Origin: Amblyornis subalaris
Lineage: Eukaryota > Chordata > Aves > Passeriformes > Ptilonorhynchidae
Direction of reading: 5' to 3'
NCBI GenBank assembly: GCA_018881555.1
Contig: JACAXG010000122.1
Coordinates: forward strand, 1 to 64,000
Length of the DNA: 64,000 nt
In this document: in pieces, positions 1 to 14,428 of the stretch
Layout of the letters: each line of letters begins with the position of its first letter
How positions within the stretch are numbered: the first letter of the stretch is position 1
The notes under the pieces: model-generated
Database searches by the model: none
The model's input: only the letters and a program-made list of their open reading frames with translations
What the model was told of the DNA's origin: nothing
Made by a program: the position numbers and the translations under genes

Positions 1-57
1 CCTTCCCAAACCTTCCCTTCCCTTCCCTTCCCTTCCCTTCCCAAACCTTCCCTTCTC
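1..57. repeat. CTTCC pentanucleotide microsatellite
   Basis: Tandem CTTCC units (GGAAG on the other strand) fill the window start, interrupted twice by CCAAA. The tract runs into the left window edge, so its full length is unknown. Confidence 0.95.
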
Positions 58-3000
58 TGTTTTCTTGGTTTGTTTTTTTTTTGTCATTCTCAGGAGTTGC
101 AGTTCTGATTACACAACTCGAACATGTGTAGATATTTGGGTAGAGAGGAAAACCTGTCCTCTAATTTCCTTTAATCGTCTTCAGTTTTTTCCCATCTCAG
201 TACAGAGTAAATTACAGCTCTTTCTGAGAGAAGAAATTTTGAACACGTTTGGAGGGGAAATAATTTGAAATGCACTGTGTCTGACCTGTCCCAGAAGAAG
301 ACAACTACTTTACAAGCCTTGGATGTGTGAATGCATCTTTAAATCAAAAGTAGATGTGGCTTTTAAGTCCAGAGATTTTCAAATTAGCTGTTACAAAAAT
401 ACAGCCCACAAAAAGGCAGAAAGATTGGGACTAGCAATTGGTGTAAAATCATCTGTAAAACTGGATTTTTTTCAGTCTATAGAGACTTGCAGACTAGATA
501 GTGACCCTTGCTTATTCTTCATTGAAAAAATGCAACAGAACATTTTACCCTGTGGAGAAACTGGAATAGGAGCGACCACAGTGTGATGTTTCCTTCTAAG
601 AGAACAATCTTGAGCTTTCCAGGCAAAATATGTCTGCAATCCATACTGACTCTCTGTCTGACTTCCTTATGCTGAATGCTCTACCTGAATGCAGAAAGAC
701 ACCTTCCTCCAATGTTTCTGACATAGGAAGAGCAAAACTGGTCCAGTTTGGACCTACCAGTTCAGTAAAACTATTTAGTAGGCACCGTAATGTGAATGTA
801 AAATTTGTCCTTTTTGCTGATGGAAAGTGAAAATTGTACTAAAGAGACTCATCTGAATTTAGCAAACATATGACATGAACCTTGAAAAGTAGTGATACTG
901 AGTCTTCATATATGGGATTTGCTGCCACAAGAGAGCAGGTGTTCACAGTAAAAATAGATTACACTCAGAAACTTTTCAACTAATCTGGGTATTCCAACAG
1001 AAAATTCAAAGACTGTTCTTGCACTTTCCAGGAGAAAGCAAGTTGAAATAACACATTTCTGTTATGATTGCTAGTGTCAGTTCAGGTTCTAGCCTTCTAC
1101 TAAATCAGTTTCTCTCAGAGCAAGAGGACACAAATCTGTCAGACCCAAACCTTGGCTGAGACTCTGCATTTTTTTTGATTTTTCTTGAGATTAGATTGAT
1201 GCTATTCTGATGCAAACCATGAACCTTCAGAAGTTAAGAAGTTCAAAGACTTCTTTCAACCTATTTATGTTTTGGTTTAATGCTTCATATATCATTTCTT
1301 TGTTACAACTTTTATATCCTGATGCCAAGCTTCATGTAATAAATCATGCTTGTGAACTGTAGTTGTATTTCACATAGTGCTTAGAACCATTAAAATACCT
1401 GATAGATATCTCCTGTTCTAAAATCATTCAGGAGAATGAATCCCAGATGCAAACTATAAAGTGTGGGTTTAGTCCTTGTGAGTTCAGAAAAAAATATACA
1501 CTTGCATCCCAAGCACTTTGTGACATAGCAGTAGTGTCCATAATCATCCCTAGTTTTCAGGGTTACAGGTGTATCTTAATTAAATTGTTGTCTTTTCAGA
1601 AACAGGATTTAATGAATTGTTAACTGTGAGTACATACTATAGCTGCAGTAAAGAAAAAACAGATATTAGCTTCAGTTTATTCATACTTTCAATATACTGA
1701 ACAATTGCTGCTGAATGCTAGAGGAAATGTATCAGTAAATTTTGGTAGTACTCTTTCCTGCACTTTCATTAAAATTGCATCAAACATTCCTAGGTTTATT
1801 ATTTCCTGTTCCTATGACTCAATGAGTTTAGTTCATTTCATTATTTGTGGGGAGAAAAAGATCCATGTTTAATTAAAGAAGTATAAGGGAAAATAATGCC
1901 CTCAGATATCCTAAATGGCATTTATCACTGCTTGTGCTCTAATTTGAGGGTTTTTTGCATTTATGTAACATCAGTTTTTAAGTAGCATAAATTGGCACAG
2001 TTGTATTGAAATTAATGAACCTACATTGGGTAATATAGCTTTCAACATAGCCTACTTCGTTTGTTTGGTCTGGTTTTGTTTTCTAACTTGGACTGTAGCA
2101 TAGGACGCTGATTTCTGGATCCCTCTGATCTCTCTCAGAGGAAGATTTTTGTTGTAAGGACTTTCTACCTGCACACTTTTCTTGGGCTACTCTCTTGAAT
2201 TTGACAGTCGGGCACCTAAAGTCTCTGTCAGAGGTCTTTTAGGAATATCTATTGTTACCTGCATTGACCCATCTTTTAGGAATTAGGAAAGTGTGTTTGT
2301 CTTCTATTTCTTCTTTGTACTTTTTAATAATAGTCTTTTTTCCCCCCTCTACTGTGTTTTGTTGATAAGGTAAAGGTTACTTGTAGGTTACTTGTACTTT
2401 CAGATCTTTTTTCTAATTGTAAATGAAAAATATGGCCCATGTGAAAAAGTAGACTTGAGATGAAGTCTTTTCAATGTACTGTCTGCCATGGCTTACATAT
2501 GTAAACATGGCCTGTGTGATATGTGATGAAAAGTCTTAATAGGGAGCATGAGTAAAATAGAGCAGTGCTTCTCCCATGCTTTGGCACAAATCAGGAATAA
2601 TCTACTGGAGTAAATGAAAGCTGGTAGATCACAGGTACTGATATTAACAAGATGTTTTTTCCTTTAATGTCAGAGTGACTGTAACACTGTTCCTATTTAA
2701 AGACATTACTGTAGGAGACAGAACTTTCTGGATCATTACTTTGAAAAGCCACTCACAATTCAGATGTTTACCCAGTTACATTGAAATTATCTCTAACATC
2801 TGATTCTGCTTTCTTTCCAGCCCAACATTTTCCTGGAAAGAAAACACTCAACTAATTTCTAGTGAATCTTTTATGGTTTATACAGATAAGACCTGAAATG
2901 AAAAGCTGATCTGTGGCATTTATTTCTTCCTCTGTCATTAGTGACCGACTTTTTTTTGTTTCGTGTAGAAGTGCAAAGAGAACACATAAATGAGCATGAC

Positions 3001-4664
3001 AAAGAATACTTGCACATGGTTTATTTTTAATTCTTTCCTTCTCCATGCCTTAAACACATAGGTTCAAAACCTTCAAGCTTAGACTGGGAGACCTCTTCCT
3101 AAAAGGAGGGTAAATGTTTCTTGAAAAAAGGTAAAGCACTGTTTCTTTTCTCACCCTTTACATAGCTTTACCAGAACAGCTGTGTGGCACTTGCTTTACT
3201 AGAGAGAATTACTGCACAAGATAATTAAAAGGAGACCGCTAGAGAGAATTCAATATTTGCTTTTACTTGTCATACTTGTCTTTTTCTGCTTTTTTCTCAC
3301 TAGTGTAAAAGTATTACATTTTTAGCTATATATGTTGTTATATATATGAGGTATCTCCTCAAAGAAGATATTTACTAAAGAAGTCTGATAACTTTTAAAT
3401 AATCTAGCTCTCTTTTCTCTCTCCTCTTTTAATGTAGTTTGGTTTTAGATCCATTTGGCATGTCTCTATATATAAGCACTGCTGCTGCTGATCAACCACT
3501 GTTACTTTATAGATCCCTACCTCAATTACAAGGTAATTCTTAGATATTCTTATCAGTTTTTCAATAAATTCTCCATTGAAAGCTAAGGGCAACTGTGTTA
3601 AATCACTCTTGAAATGATTTACCATTTATCAGTGCCCTTTCCCATATATTGAAGAATATGGATTAAATATGTTTGCTGCCTCCAAATGAAATGGTCTCCA
3701 ATGATTAATACATGAAGGCAAATAGTCAAGAGAGATTGATGCAGGTTTAGCAACAATGGAGGCTAAACCAGTAACTTAGGAGTGATGATGATTCCACATT
3801 TTACCCCCCAAAAATGGATGTAGTTTTAAATGGTTCAACAGGCTGCATTTGGAGGAACATAATAAAGCTGTAAAACAGCTTGGCCATCAAATCATGAATG
3901 TTGCATTTCCTTGCATTATCAGTGAGATTGACTATCACTCCAAAAGGGGTCAAAGTATGAGTGGAAAAGTGGCTCGTTGTAGCAATAAATGTAGAACAAA
4001 CAAGCAATGGTCACATGAATTCAAAGACTTTATTTTGGATGTTAAACTCACCTGCCATAGTAGAGGGATTTCCCCTTGATTACACCCCAGTGAATGAAGG
4101 AGTAGCTGTGCCCTGAATACTCCATTCATTTGTTCATTCCAATATTCTCTGAGCATTTTATTCTGTTTTTACTAGAAAACACCAAATGTTGAAAAAACAA
4201 TGTTATTAATTAATTACTTCTTTTCAGGTACTGTTCTAAAGAAAACTCCATTTTGATCTTCCTTTAAAATTATTTTATTTACTGAACAGCTTTTTTTAGA
4301 GGTTCCTATCTCCTTATTCAGAATTTGTGTTCCACGACTATAAAACTAATGCACTTTTTAATTGAAGCGCTGCTAAAAATTTTAAATCCAAATGCAGTTT
4401 GCCTTCAATCACTTAGGAAAATCTGTATTATAGGTATTATATATATAGATATATAATCTATATTATGTATTTTCATGCCATTAAGCCTTTGTGTGGCTTA
4501 TGATAAATAAAACTGGTTATAAGTATTATACTGCTATTACTTTCCAAGAATATATTGTGAATTTCTTCAGTGAGTTCATGCCCAATGTGTGGGGTTTTTC
4601 ACAAAATATTTTTTGTTCTGCAAAATAGAAACTTCAACGGAAACAATTCACTATTCATGACACA
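58..4664. other. AT-rich unique DNA, no gene seen
   Basis: No open frame here is longer than about 90 codons, and none resembles a known protein. No CR1 or LTR signature was recognised. There are short T-runs just after the microsatellite and an AT-rich patch near 4438-4470. The stretch may be intergenic or intronic. Confidence 0.6.
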
Positions 4665-4982
4665 ACTTCAGTGCACCAACATAAGAGAGCTAACTGGAGA
4701 CATCAAGATTGGAGACAACCTCGGATGTATTGATCATGATTGGTAGAGTTCACAGTCCTGAGGGCTGTGGATCAGGTAAGGAGTAAGGCTAGGCCCCCGA
4801 ACTTCAGGAAAGCAGACTTTCAGCTCTTCAGGCAGATAGTGGAATCCTCTGGAAGACTACCCTCGGAAACAAGGGAGCAGAACAGAGCTGGCAGATCTTT
4901 AAAGAAGTCTTCCATAGAATGCAAGAGGAAGCAGTCCCCAAGAGCAAGAAGTCGGTCAAGGAATGCAAGATTCTACTGCATA
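4665..4982 (+). mobile_element. CR1 LINE fragment, end of ORF2 endonuclease
   Basis: Translation gives the avian CR1 ORF2 segment at the C-terminal end of the apurinic-like endonuclease domain. A GDIKIGDNLGCIDHD-type stretch is followed by VEFTVLRAVDQVRSKA and NFRKADFQLFRQ. In CR1 these correspond to the GGSLGCSDH block carrying the catalytic SDH motif, and to the linker toward the reverse transcriptase. The serine of SDH reads as isoleucine (IDH). A one-base frameshift at about 4738 separates the two halves, so the copy is dead. Both ends are truncated: no esterase, reverse transcriptase or CR1 3' tail is attached. Confidence 0.8.
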
Positions 4983-7900
4983 TTTCAATTTTAGTTAATT
5001 TTGCCAAATTATTTTGTTATAGTCGTCTAATAAAGGAAGACTAATACCAAGCCATGTAATACTGCTGTCATTCTTAGAATACAAGTACAAATTCTAAACT
5101 GAAAAATTTAATTCAACACTAGAATATTCCTTTAAGGATATTTTCACTAAGCAAGTGTAAGTATGCTTTGAAAAGCTAATTGCCCTAATCTGTATTTTAA
5201 AATAAGCTATTTCAAACAAAAAGTTTTTAAAAACCAAGAAGAGATCATTGCTATAACAATGATGTATCATTGCATGGCATAGTTTTAAGTCTGTGTGCTT
5301 GACATTACATCACCATTTGCGCATTATTTTTAACCTTTTTTCGTTATAATCTTCTACATTATAATTTTCTACATTTCTACATCTAACTCATTTTGAGAAA
5401 TTTTTGTACTATATTTTTATGGCCAGCTGGAAGTGATAGGCCAGCCATTTGATGTGGAGTGAAGGGAGAAAAAAGATGGCTGATTTAACTTTAATCGGTT
5501 TAAAAATCAATCACTGACCAGTTCAAATCTGATGTGTCCTATAGATAACCAGAGCCAGTTTTATCTGTATCAATTTTCCAGTTCAGTACTCTATTTAACC
5601 AGGCCAGGGCAAGGGAACCAGAAAACATTTTCGTGCATGGCTTCACCCAGACTGTTCTGTTGTCAAGCACTGTTGAAAATTACAAGCAATTGTCATAAAA
5701 TGAGAAAAAAATGTGATGAACAGTGGACACTTACTTGCCTTTTACTTGAGGTTCATCTGATGCTCAATATCAATGCAGAAAGGGCACATGCTTCAAAGCA
5801 GACAAAATCTATTTCACATTATGTTGTGCCACATTGTGAGGAGCTGGAAAATTCCTTTATGTAGTCTCATACGAGGTACAGCAAAAGGATACTGTCCATT
5901 TTGAAAGAGTAAAGTATCCTTGTGAAAAACTACTTTTAACAAAAAAAATTAACTAACTTCCTTTTCTCTGTCTCTCATTCTGACTGGAATTTCTACCACT
6001 TGCAACAATTCACTGGTCTTCAGTAGCTGCTGCTATTCCAAGCTTAAATATCCTAGGTAAGTTCAGTGTCTTTGTATTTATCTGGTTCAGTAACAGAAAA
6101 CTTTTAGTATCATTTCTACCACTGTTGAGAAAACCTTGGTAGCCAAGTTTGTGTGAGAAACACTGCTGAAATTGTCCTTAGAAAAAAAAGTGCTAGAGAG
6201 TGGGTTCTTGACAAGGATCTAGCATGCATATTCATGTAGAATTCCTGAAGTCATCGGTTGTTAAAAAAGGTCCATAAACTGCTGCACTTACTGGAACAGA
6301 CTGCTATCAAATTTCCTGCGTATCTGTTTTATGTGCTAGGTCCTAGACTGATAAAAGATAAGGTCACTGCCTTTCTAATCCTGAGGCTCATCTGGTTTGT
6401 TCACTGAATGCTTAATAGTGAGTTGGTTATTAATTATTAATTCCTGTTGAGAAAATAATCTGATATTTTTGTTCCTGTTTTCAAAATTGATACATTGAAA
6501 GTGATAACTACTCACACTTTTGCCTATTAAGTACAACACCACTCACCTGTCCTTGAAAGTAGCCTTAGCATCCCTGAAATGCAGCTATGTGCACAGGAGA
6601 GAGGGGCTGTAAAGAGGACTTTATTGATATGTTCTCCTTTGAATTTTCTCCATTCCAGATCAGTGCTGTGAAAGCTTATAACTCTCAAAAGACAAGGCTG
6701 TATCTGTGCTCCAGGTTAATGTCCTATTTCAGCAAAAACAGGGAACTTTCAGGTTTTATTTTTCATCTGCAGGACTAATACAATGCCACTTAAAGTTTCT
6801 AGCCTGAAAGGGAACTACAATGCGATTCAAACACTGCCTGAATGAAAGTGGAAGTCTAAACTTATAAACCAGTTGTTCAAAAATGTGGAGTGATTTTGGA
6901 TTCCTATAGGCACATCTATACCAAAAAAATGAGCAGCAAGTGGAGAATTGATGCATAAACAGGATCTTTATGTGTAGACATAGTTCTCATCCAAATGCAA
7001 TTTGGCTGCATTTCTTTGGAGATTTCAGTAGCAGATCACAGAAGAGAGAAGCTATCTTCTAGGTACCAGACTACTTTCAATTTTTATGTATTGTGTTGGA
7101 GAAGTTGTCAGTGTAACAAGCTCATTGAACTGGAACAGCAAGAATGGGTGGCAGAGGTCTAACACAAAAGCTTGTGTGCTAGAAAAAGGAAACAAATTTA
7201 ATGAGTGACTAGTGATCTCAAAAGTATGGAATCAGAGAGATGCTATTGGTATTGGAATAAAGACAAGCCGATAAATCCTTGACACCTAGAAAATGAAGGC
7301 ATAATATAATGATTTGTGGTCTCAGTGTCTCATTTCATTAAAATTACTTTTTTGACATCCTTGGGCAGCTTTTACTTGTTCTCATTCTTTAAATGCTATG
7401 CAAGTGGAAATTTTAATAAGATGATTCATTAAGGCGAGGGTAGGAATAGAAAGAAAAAAAAGTGAAAGAGAGTTATCAAGCTAAGACTATAAATAGAGCT
7501 CTTTCCTGCCATTTAAGACCAGGATTTGACGATGAAAATCTTGTTAAGTAGTTAAAAAATAAAGAAAAAAAAAAAAAACCAAAAATACAATTGAGAAAAT
7601 ATGAAAAACAGGAAGGCAAAAATTTCAAAGTTTTAGAAGCTGTTCTATGTTTCCTGTTGTCTTAATTGGTTGTTATACTTTCTGTGAATCTCAAGTTATC
7701 CCCAAAAGTAACAGTAATATTTTAGAAGTTCCGATTATGATAGTTCATTGAAATAATTCTTTGGCAGAAATAGAACAATATGTCTAGAAGAGGGATAGTA
7801 GAGAATACTCTGGATTTAATTGTGGGCAGAAAAAAAAATCCCTGTCGGACTACTCACAGCAGTGTGATAAACTGGTAAACTTTTCCAAAAGTGCCAGCAT

Positions 7901-9604
7901 TTATTGTGCGACTTCGGTTTGTACCCAACTAGTGAATGACACTGAATTTGTTAATCTCTAGGAAGAAGAGGACAAATAGCAGATTCACTTATCCTAGCTA
8001 GTCATCCTTAGACAACAGAATTTCTTTCACACAGGATGAAAGAGCAATATAACACAACACTCAAGCAGAACACAGTAACAGTTTCAAAAGGGAGAGGTTT
8101 TTTATCTGGCAGTCATTATACATTCTTGACAAATAAATTCTCACACACACACGCACACAAACACAAGGAGAGAGAAAATATCTTTTCCTACTCTAATTGT
8201 GCTTTTTATTAAAAAACAAAAGAAGCCTTCAGGAATGCCTTCCTGTGGAGTTGTGTGGCAAGTTTCCTATGATATGTTCTGTGATTCTCTATATCTCTAA
8301 TTTTTTAAAAAAATAAATAAATTTTAAGCATAGTATCCTAAAGTTTTTGATCATTCAGTGCCTCAGTACTCCCAGCTTCGACTTTGTCCTGTCACTCTGC
8401 CGTATCATTACTCATGCAATTTTCCTAAAATCAGATTATGAAAGACCAAATAGAAGTCTTACTAGTAGGGGCTGTCACACTGATAAAAAAAAACCCAAGG
8501 AGGTTAAATTATAGGAAAGTGATTTAAGTAATTGAGGAATCAAGCAACACAGGAATCAAGGATTGAAGGACATCTTGCTAGTTCACAATGACTGCACTGC
8601 TCAACACTGACCAGTCATTAAAGAGAGGAGAAAAACATTTGCATGTTCAAGTGGTACAACTATTCTGCTCTTAGTAACATGTCTGGCCCAGAGTCATGTT
8701 CCCAGGGTACAGTAAGATGCAGCCATAATTGTTCTCTTCTGCAAGGCTTATACTCCACGAGTATCTCCACATTACAGATCCTGTACACTTGGATGGGTAC
8801 TAGATGTCTAACTCCATTGCCTACAACACCTGAATTAAAACTAGCTTAGTGATGACTCATCACCTCCTGACTGCAGGTATATGTACACAGCACTTCCCCA
8901 CTCCTATCCTAAGTATAGTGGAGTCTTGAACTCTGCAAGAATAATTGAAACGGTCATTTCCCATTGTCAGGTACAATATAAGCCAGTGTTTAATATAACT
9001 TGCATATTGACCCCAGCTACCACCTTGCACTTGCTTTTGTTACTTGATAGTGGCTGAGTGCATAGACAGGGAATTCACATACCTTCTAATTTTTTTGAAC
9101 CACACTCACTCATCAAAGTGAGTATTGTTCAAAATGTTCTTAGTTTTTCTCTTGAAACATAACAATGATTCTCATATTCTCACTTCTACCCAGGGTTGGC
9201 CATTGCTGAATAAAACGTCTCTAGCCTGCAAAAAGTATGGCACCAGATTTCCGAACATTTCCTACAGACAGAAAGTTACTATATAACTACTGAGGTGAAC
9301 TGATTTGAAAGAAAAATCACTACAATATCTTCTCAGATATGCACCCCTGATGTTAATTTACTGGCCTCCTTTGTTGAGGTAAAATAATATTGTTTAAAAA
9401 GATGTCGTAACAAGCTGGGACATGGTTTTAGTTTTAGTTTGCTTTTTAAAAGGCCATTAGCCATAAGAAAAGTTGTGGTAACAGGAGGAGGAATCTTCAG
9501 CCAGCTCAGCCAGAGATATGCGTGAGTCTGGTGCTCAGTGGCAGTTATTTGGGGCAATCCAATTCAACATGGGAAGAAGAACTGAACAGCATAGCACTTT
9601 TTAT

Positions 9605-9622
9605 GTAGTAGTAGTAGTAGTA
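9605..9622. repeat. GTA trinucleotide microsatellite
   Basis: Six uninterrupted GTA units. Confidence 0.9.
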
Positions 9623-10140
9623 ATTGTTGTTAGGCTTATACCTAATATTTAGACCCAGGAAATAGTAACATTTGTGTGTACTATCTAGAGGTAGCACAGC
9701 ATTATTTGATAAAATCTGAATATTGTAACCTTGTTAACATACAGGCATCTAAGCTGCACAAGCACAAAGGCTGCCTGGGAATAAGAAGCACTAGTTTTGC
9801 TCAGCATGATTGGTAAATCCACCAAAACAAAATTATATGGACAGGTAACACCAAAGTAAACAAACACGGTAACGTACGTGGAAATGCAATATTTTAGCTC
9901 TTCTTGTAAAGCATCCCAAACCTCAGTCAGTGAAGAAGAAAAGAAGAAAGCTTACTTCAGCTATCATATGGATTATTAAGATTCTCTGCCATGTAGTGGT
10001 TTGATGTAGTCATGTCAGATGCAGAACAAACTCTCTTAAGATTCTGTTCAGTTGTTTTTTCATAGTTTTAAATTTAATTTCTGACTAGATCTGAAAACCT
10101 TTAATCATGCATGTCTAATATACAACAGTTTTGTACAGAA

Positions 10141-10226
10141 GGAAAAAAACAACAAAAAAACCCCCAAATCAAACAAAACGAAAACCAAACAAAAAACCTA
10201 CCAACCAACCAACCAACCAACCAACA
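10141..10226. repeat. A-rich tract and CCAA microsatellite
   Basis: A C/A-only stretch leads into about six perfect CCAA units at 10201-10225. On the minus strand it is a GGTT and T-rich tract, which explains the odd open frames crossing it on both strands. Confidence 0.9.
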
Positions 10227-11264
10227 CAACACCCAAAACAACCACACAGCCCTAATCATACTATACACCAGTCTTGGAGGCATGCTCCACATCCTCACCA
10301 AGGTCTGAGTCTTAGTGTGAAGATGGCAAGCAGAGCCTGAGTTACACTGTACCGTGGCTCTCCAACACAGACTTTTAGCACTGTAAGTTTTTGGGTCCAT
10401 TCCCTCTGGATCAGCCAAGACAGCAGTGATCACAGTACCTCCCAAGTCTTTCCTGCAGTCCATTCCCTGCTGGCAGCCATGTGCTAGTTTCATTGTAGGT
10501 TTCTGTGACAGACTGATGGAGCAAAGCCCAAGCTTACTGAGTTATTAGAGTGTCCTCCATCATTCTCTTTCCAAAATTACCAAGGAAATGAGTGTAGAGG
10601 AAGTAGAATGGCATGTTTTGCCAATTTATAGAGGTAATTTTGTCACAAGTTTAATTATTTTGTTTTGAAAAACAAAATGTCAATGAAACTAATTCATTTT
10701 ACTATGTGTCCATCAATCTTATTTGCCTCAGGTTACTGCAGTAACAGCTCTTCTTGGTTTTGTGTTCCAGCAAATACAATATCAGTTTGAGACTTCAGTA
10801 AGTAAAATTGTATGCTGTAGAACAGCATAGTCTAGCTGCTAATCACAAATGTAAAACCAGATATACAGAAACCCTTCTATCCCAGCCTGACCTCTTATAG
10901 ATACTGGTGTATATAACTGTGACCAGGTGGATGACAATCATATTGTAGTTCCAGACCAAAACCCATACAGCCATAGCAGTGTCATTCTGGAGCTGTTACT
11001 TCAACGAAAATTTGCACACTCATATCACACACTACCAGCTCAGGACAGACTCAGAGAAGACACACTAAACTAAATGACTTTGTAATTGTACCTGCAGTGT
11101 AAAAAATATATGAGTGTGAATGGCTGTTTAAGTACTGTCTTTTTCTGTGTTCTGTCTCCGCATGACAGTGCTGCCAAAGTTAGTTGCTGTGGTGTTTCTA
11201 GGTTAAGCAGCACTGGAATGGAAAAAAAGTCACTCAAAATTTGACACATTACTGGAATTGTAGG

Positions 11265-11803
11265 GTGTCCTAATGCTCACGAGGGTCTGACTGAGACAGA
11301 CTTAATTTCTTCACAGTAACTCGTATAGTGCAGTGCTTTGAATTAGCGACCAAAACAATGTTGCTAACAGCATTTCTAACTACTGCTGAGAAACCTTTGC
11401 ACAGCATCAAGGCATTCACACTGACCCTCCAGCAAGGTGTCAGGAAGGGGCACATCCAGAACAGCTGACCCAAACTAATCAAAGGGACATCCCATACTTT
11501 GTGGCACCATGCTCATCAAGGAGGGGAAGGCAGTTTTAGGTTATGTAGGTATTGCTTGGAGACAGGCGGTGCACCAGCCTGCTTGTGGAATGTGATGAGT
11601 AATTGCCTCATTACTTGTTTGTTTGAGGTTAGTTTTTTTTTTTCTTCTTCCTCTTTCCTTTGCATATTAAAATGTCTTAATCTTGACCGCTGAGCTTTCT
11701 CTCTTTTGCTCTTTATATTATCTCCCTTGTGTTGCTATGTGTGGGGTGGGAATGATCAGCTGTGTGATGCTTAATTCCTGGCTAGTGTCCAGCCACCACA
11801 CAT
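11265..11803 (+). mobile_element. Old degraded ERV LTR (ERVL-like avian family)
   Basis: The sequence follows the order of a common avian solo LTR family as I recall it. A GAGGGTCTGACTGAGACAGA start region is followed by the motif GACCCAAACTAATCAAAGGG near 11467. Next comes GCTTGGAGACAGGCGGTGCA, then T-rich DNA, an ATTAAA polyadenylation-like signal (11666-11671) and TTTCTCTCTTTTGC. The end is GCTTAATTCCTGGC...CCACCACACA at about 11803. Many substitutions and short indels mark it as old. No target duplication could be found, so both ends are approximate, the left end more so. No internal retroviral sequence adjoins. Family assignment is from memory of the motif order. Confidence 0.7.
11666..11671 (+). 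promoter_or_regulatory. ATTAAA polyadenylation-like signal of the 11265 LTR
   Basis: ATTAAA sits between the T-rich stretch and the U5-like end of the LTR, where this family has its polyadenylation signal. Confidence 0.5.
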
Positions 11804-11860
11804 GATGAGTACAAATTGCTTGCTCTGGAATCAAGAAAGATAAAACAAATTTTTGCACAA

Positions 11861-11887
11861 CATTTTTAAACATTTTTAAACATTTTT
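11861..11887. repeat. CATTTTTAAA tandem repeat
   Basis: Two exact decamer copies and a third partial copy, just past the LTR end. Confidence 0.85.
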
Positions 11888-14428
11888 TTAGCCTTAGAGG
11901 AGAACATGAGAGGGAAAATGAGCACTGTACCCTCCCCAAACCCAAAAGCTAACAATAGGAATTTACAAGTTATAGAGAATTTCTTTCTCCTGAAAAGAAA
12001 TTTCTTTCTGTCTCTATGATCACTGGTAGGCGGCTGTAGTTACAAGCAAAACTGTACTAAACTTCAAAATTTTTACTAATGCATTATTTCTGAGAGGAGT
12101 AGTTGCTGGTTTTATGGTATATGAGGCTGCCTAGAAAGTTTTAAAAAATTTTTAGAACTCTCTATAAACTGAGCAGCTCATTCAGACCTTCATTTTCTAC
12201 AATGTCCATAAATATGGTAATTTTAGCATTTTCCACTTCTTTCTCTCACAGAAATGATCGTCTCAGTGGGCCTGCCACTTCTGACATTTTCCTTCATTTT
12301 ATAGAGATAAGTAGCAACCTGGAAGTGCCTTCCCCGAGCCCCTTGTGACAAGAATTCATAATATTAATTGCCAAAAATTACCAGCTGCAAGTAGTTTTCT
12401 CTAACAAAGCTGCTCTGTGGCTTCCTCAAGACAATATAGTACCCTTTATGTCCCAACCAAGCACTTAAGCACATAAACAGGAAGCAGCCCAAAGTATAAT
12501 TAATATTTAAAAGGAAAATGTCAGGCTCAGCTAAAGAGTTTTTTAGCATCCATATTTTTATTTTTTTCTTAAATCACATTTTCCTCAGAAGAATGCATTT
12601 TGGGACCTAACTGAAGAACTTTCAATTGATCAGAGCTTAGTGATTTACTGCAAAGTACCAAGAACTACAGAGCTATGTAAGACTTGGGTCTAAAATGGGG
12701 AAAAATGCCATTAACTCTTAAATATCTGATCACGTAGAATCTTGTGTGGTTTATGTCTTTTTAAAAGAACACAGAAGCAGGGGAAAAAACCCCAGACAAA
12801 TAAAGAAGGAAAATATTATTGGAGGAAAAACTGTTACTAGACACAGAAAATAAAGAGAACTGTCTTCTAAGCATATGCAAATAAAAATTTTTATTTTGCA
12901 GTCTTTTAGGATCCGTGGTAAAATCAAAAGAACCAAAAGGTCTTTCTGCAGATATATGTCAACAATAAAAACTTTTGTACTTCCAAGTTACTGAAATTTT
13001 AGCTTTTTCTTACAGGACAGGAAACCACAGAGCAGATCTTAAATGAGGTATCCAATTTTCTGTACAATGTCAGAAGTTCTGTAATAGAATTTGAAGATAA
13101 GTCAAAATTGGTGTGCAGTCATAGCTTTCAGACACAAAATTAACTATTCTATTAAAAAATGTGGGGAAAAAATCTCTTTCTAATAAAGAACTCAGCAGTT
13201 GCATAATAAACTTGGATTTTTTTTGTTTAGTGCTAGCAGCATTATACTGAAATTATGATTTATGGGAAGTAAAATTCTATAGGTGACAGTACTTTAGGTA
13301 TTTATTTCTCCCCCCAAAAAACTGCAACCAAAACCCGAGAAGATCTATCAATGGTCATGAAGCTTTCAGTACTTTATGTATGCTAATAGTTATTGGTCTC
13401 ATTAAAAAACACATATGAAAAAAAAGATCCAGAAATAAAACAAAGTAGACTTAGGTTAAGAAACAATAAACCCAAATGACCAGCAAATATGATCAATGAG
13501 TAAATACAGTCAAAGACCCAGAAAACTGCCAAACTGAAAAATATCAGGTGAAGGAATAATCTGTTCTCTTGTAATCAGAGTTTACCTGAATCCTTTTCCC
13601 AGGGCCAACTGATAACTGTATGATTTCAGGCTTGTCTCCGGCTCTAAGTGCCTTCATTTATCAATGGTGATTTTAGATACAACATGTTGTTTTTTAACTT
13701 GCTGTTGGGAGGCATCTAAATCCAGTTGTCAGGTAGGTCCAATAGTGCCATATGCTGTATAAACATAAGAATGATAGATCACATAATAAAAGTCTCCTCT
13801 CAGTGTTTACAAAGTGTTTTGAGATCCTAGGAGGCATAAAGACAAGTCAAAGCCAAAGGTCTTTGCCTGTGGATAAAAGCACTAAAACCCAGGTGGGCAG
13901 GGGAAGAGGCCTCTTATTGCCGGTGAAATGTTTATTGTAGAGCAAAAGAGATAGGCAGTTTTCTGAGAAACCTGGTTGTAGGAGTAATTGTGTGTGCCTA
14001 GAGCCCACTGGAGGAGCCAGTTAGGGTTGAACACAGTTTCTCAAAGTGAAACCAGAAGCCATCTGTCCAAACTATTGCCTGCAACACACTAGCAACCCTA
14101 TGGACTAAGGAGAGGGAGAAAGTAAGACATGGTAATCATCAGTTAACACCTGCAGCTGAGAATTTGCATCAGTCAGGTGCAGTTCTATTTGGACTTTGGC
14201 CCTTTCAGTTTTCTCCCTGCATAATTTCACAACATCCTTGCCATCATCCTAAATTTCCCACTCCCAGAGGTCATAAACTCAATTTTTTAATTTTGTTTTT
14301 TTAAGCTCCAATCAAAGCACTTGATTCAGACACACAGGTCTTCCACAGGGCTTTGTCTTTTGGCACATGGGGATATATGTTCCTGCAGCTCCCACACCTG
14401 TGGGTAACAATTCCATCTTGAAAAATGG
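11888..14428. other. AT-rich unique DNA, no gene seen
   Basis: No coding region or recognised repeat. Frames are 60 to 62 codons at most and unremarkable. Confidence 0.55.

Larger units (their letters stand above)
4983..11264. other. AT-rich unique DNA with small simple repeats, no gene seen
   Basis: No supported coding region. It contains an A-rich run at 7560-7580, a CA-like tract at 8143-8165, and the GTA and CCAA tracts listed separately. The longest frame (minus strand, 10101-10493, 130 codons) runs through the CCAA and A-rich simple repeats and ends in a low-complexity hydrophobic stretch, so it is taken as spurious. Confidence 0.55.

Noticed and set aside
10101..10493. 130-codon minus-strand frame
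   Set aside because: It reads through the CCAA microsatellite and A-rich tract; the hydrophobic end is a by-product of the simple repeat.
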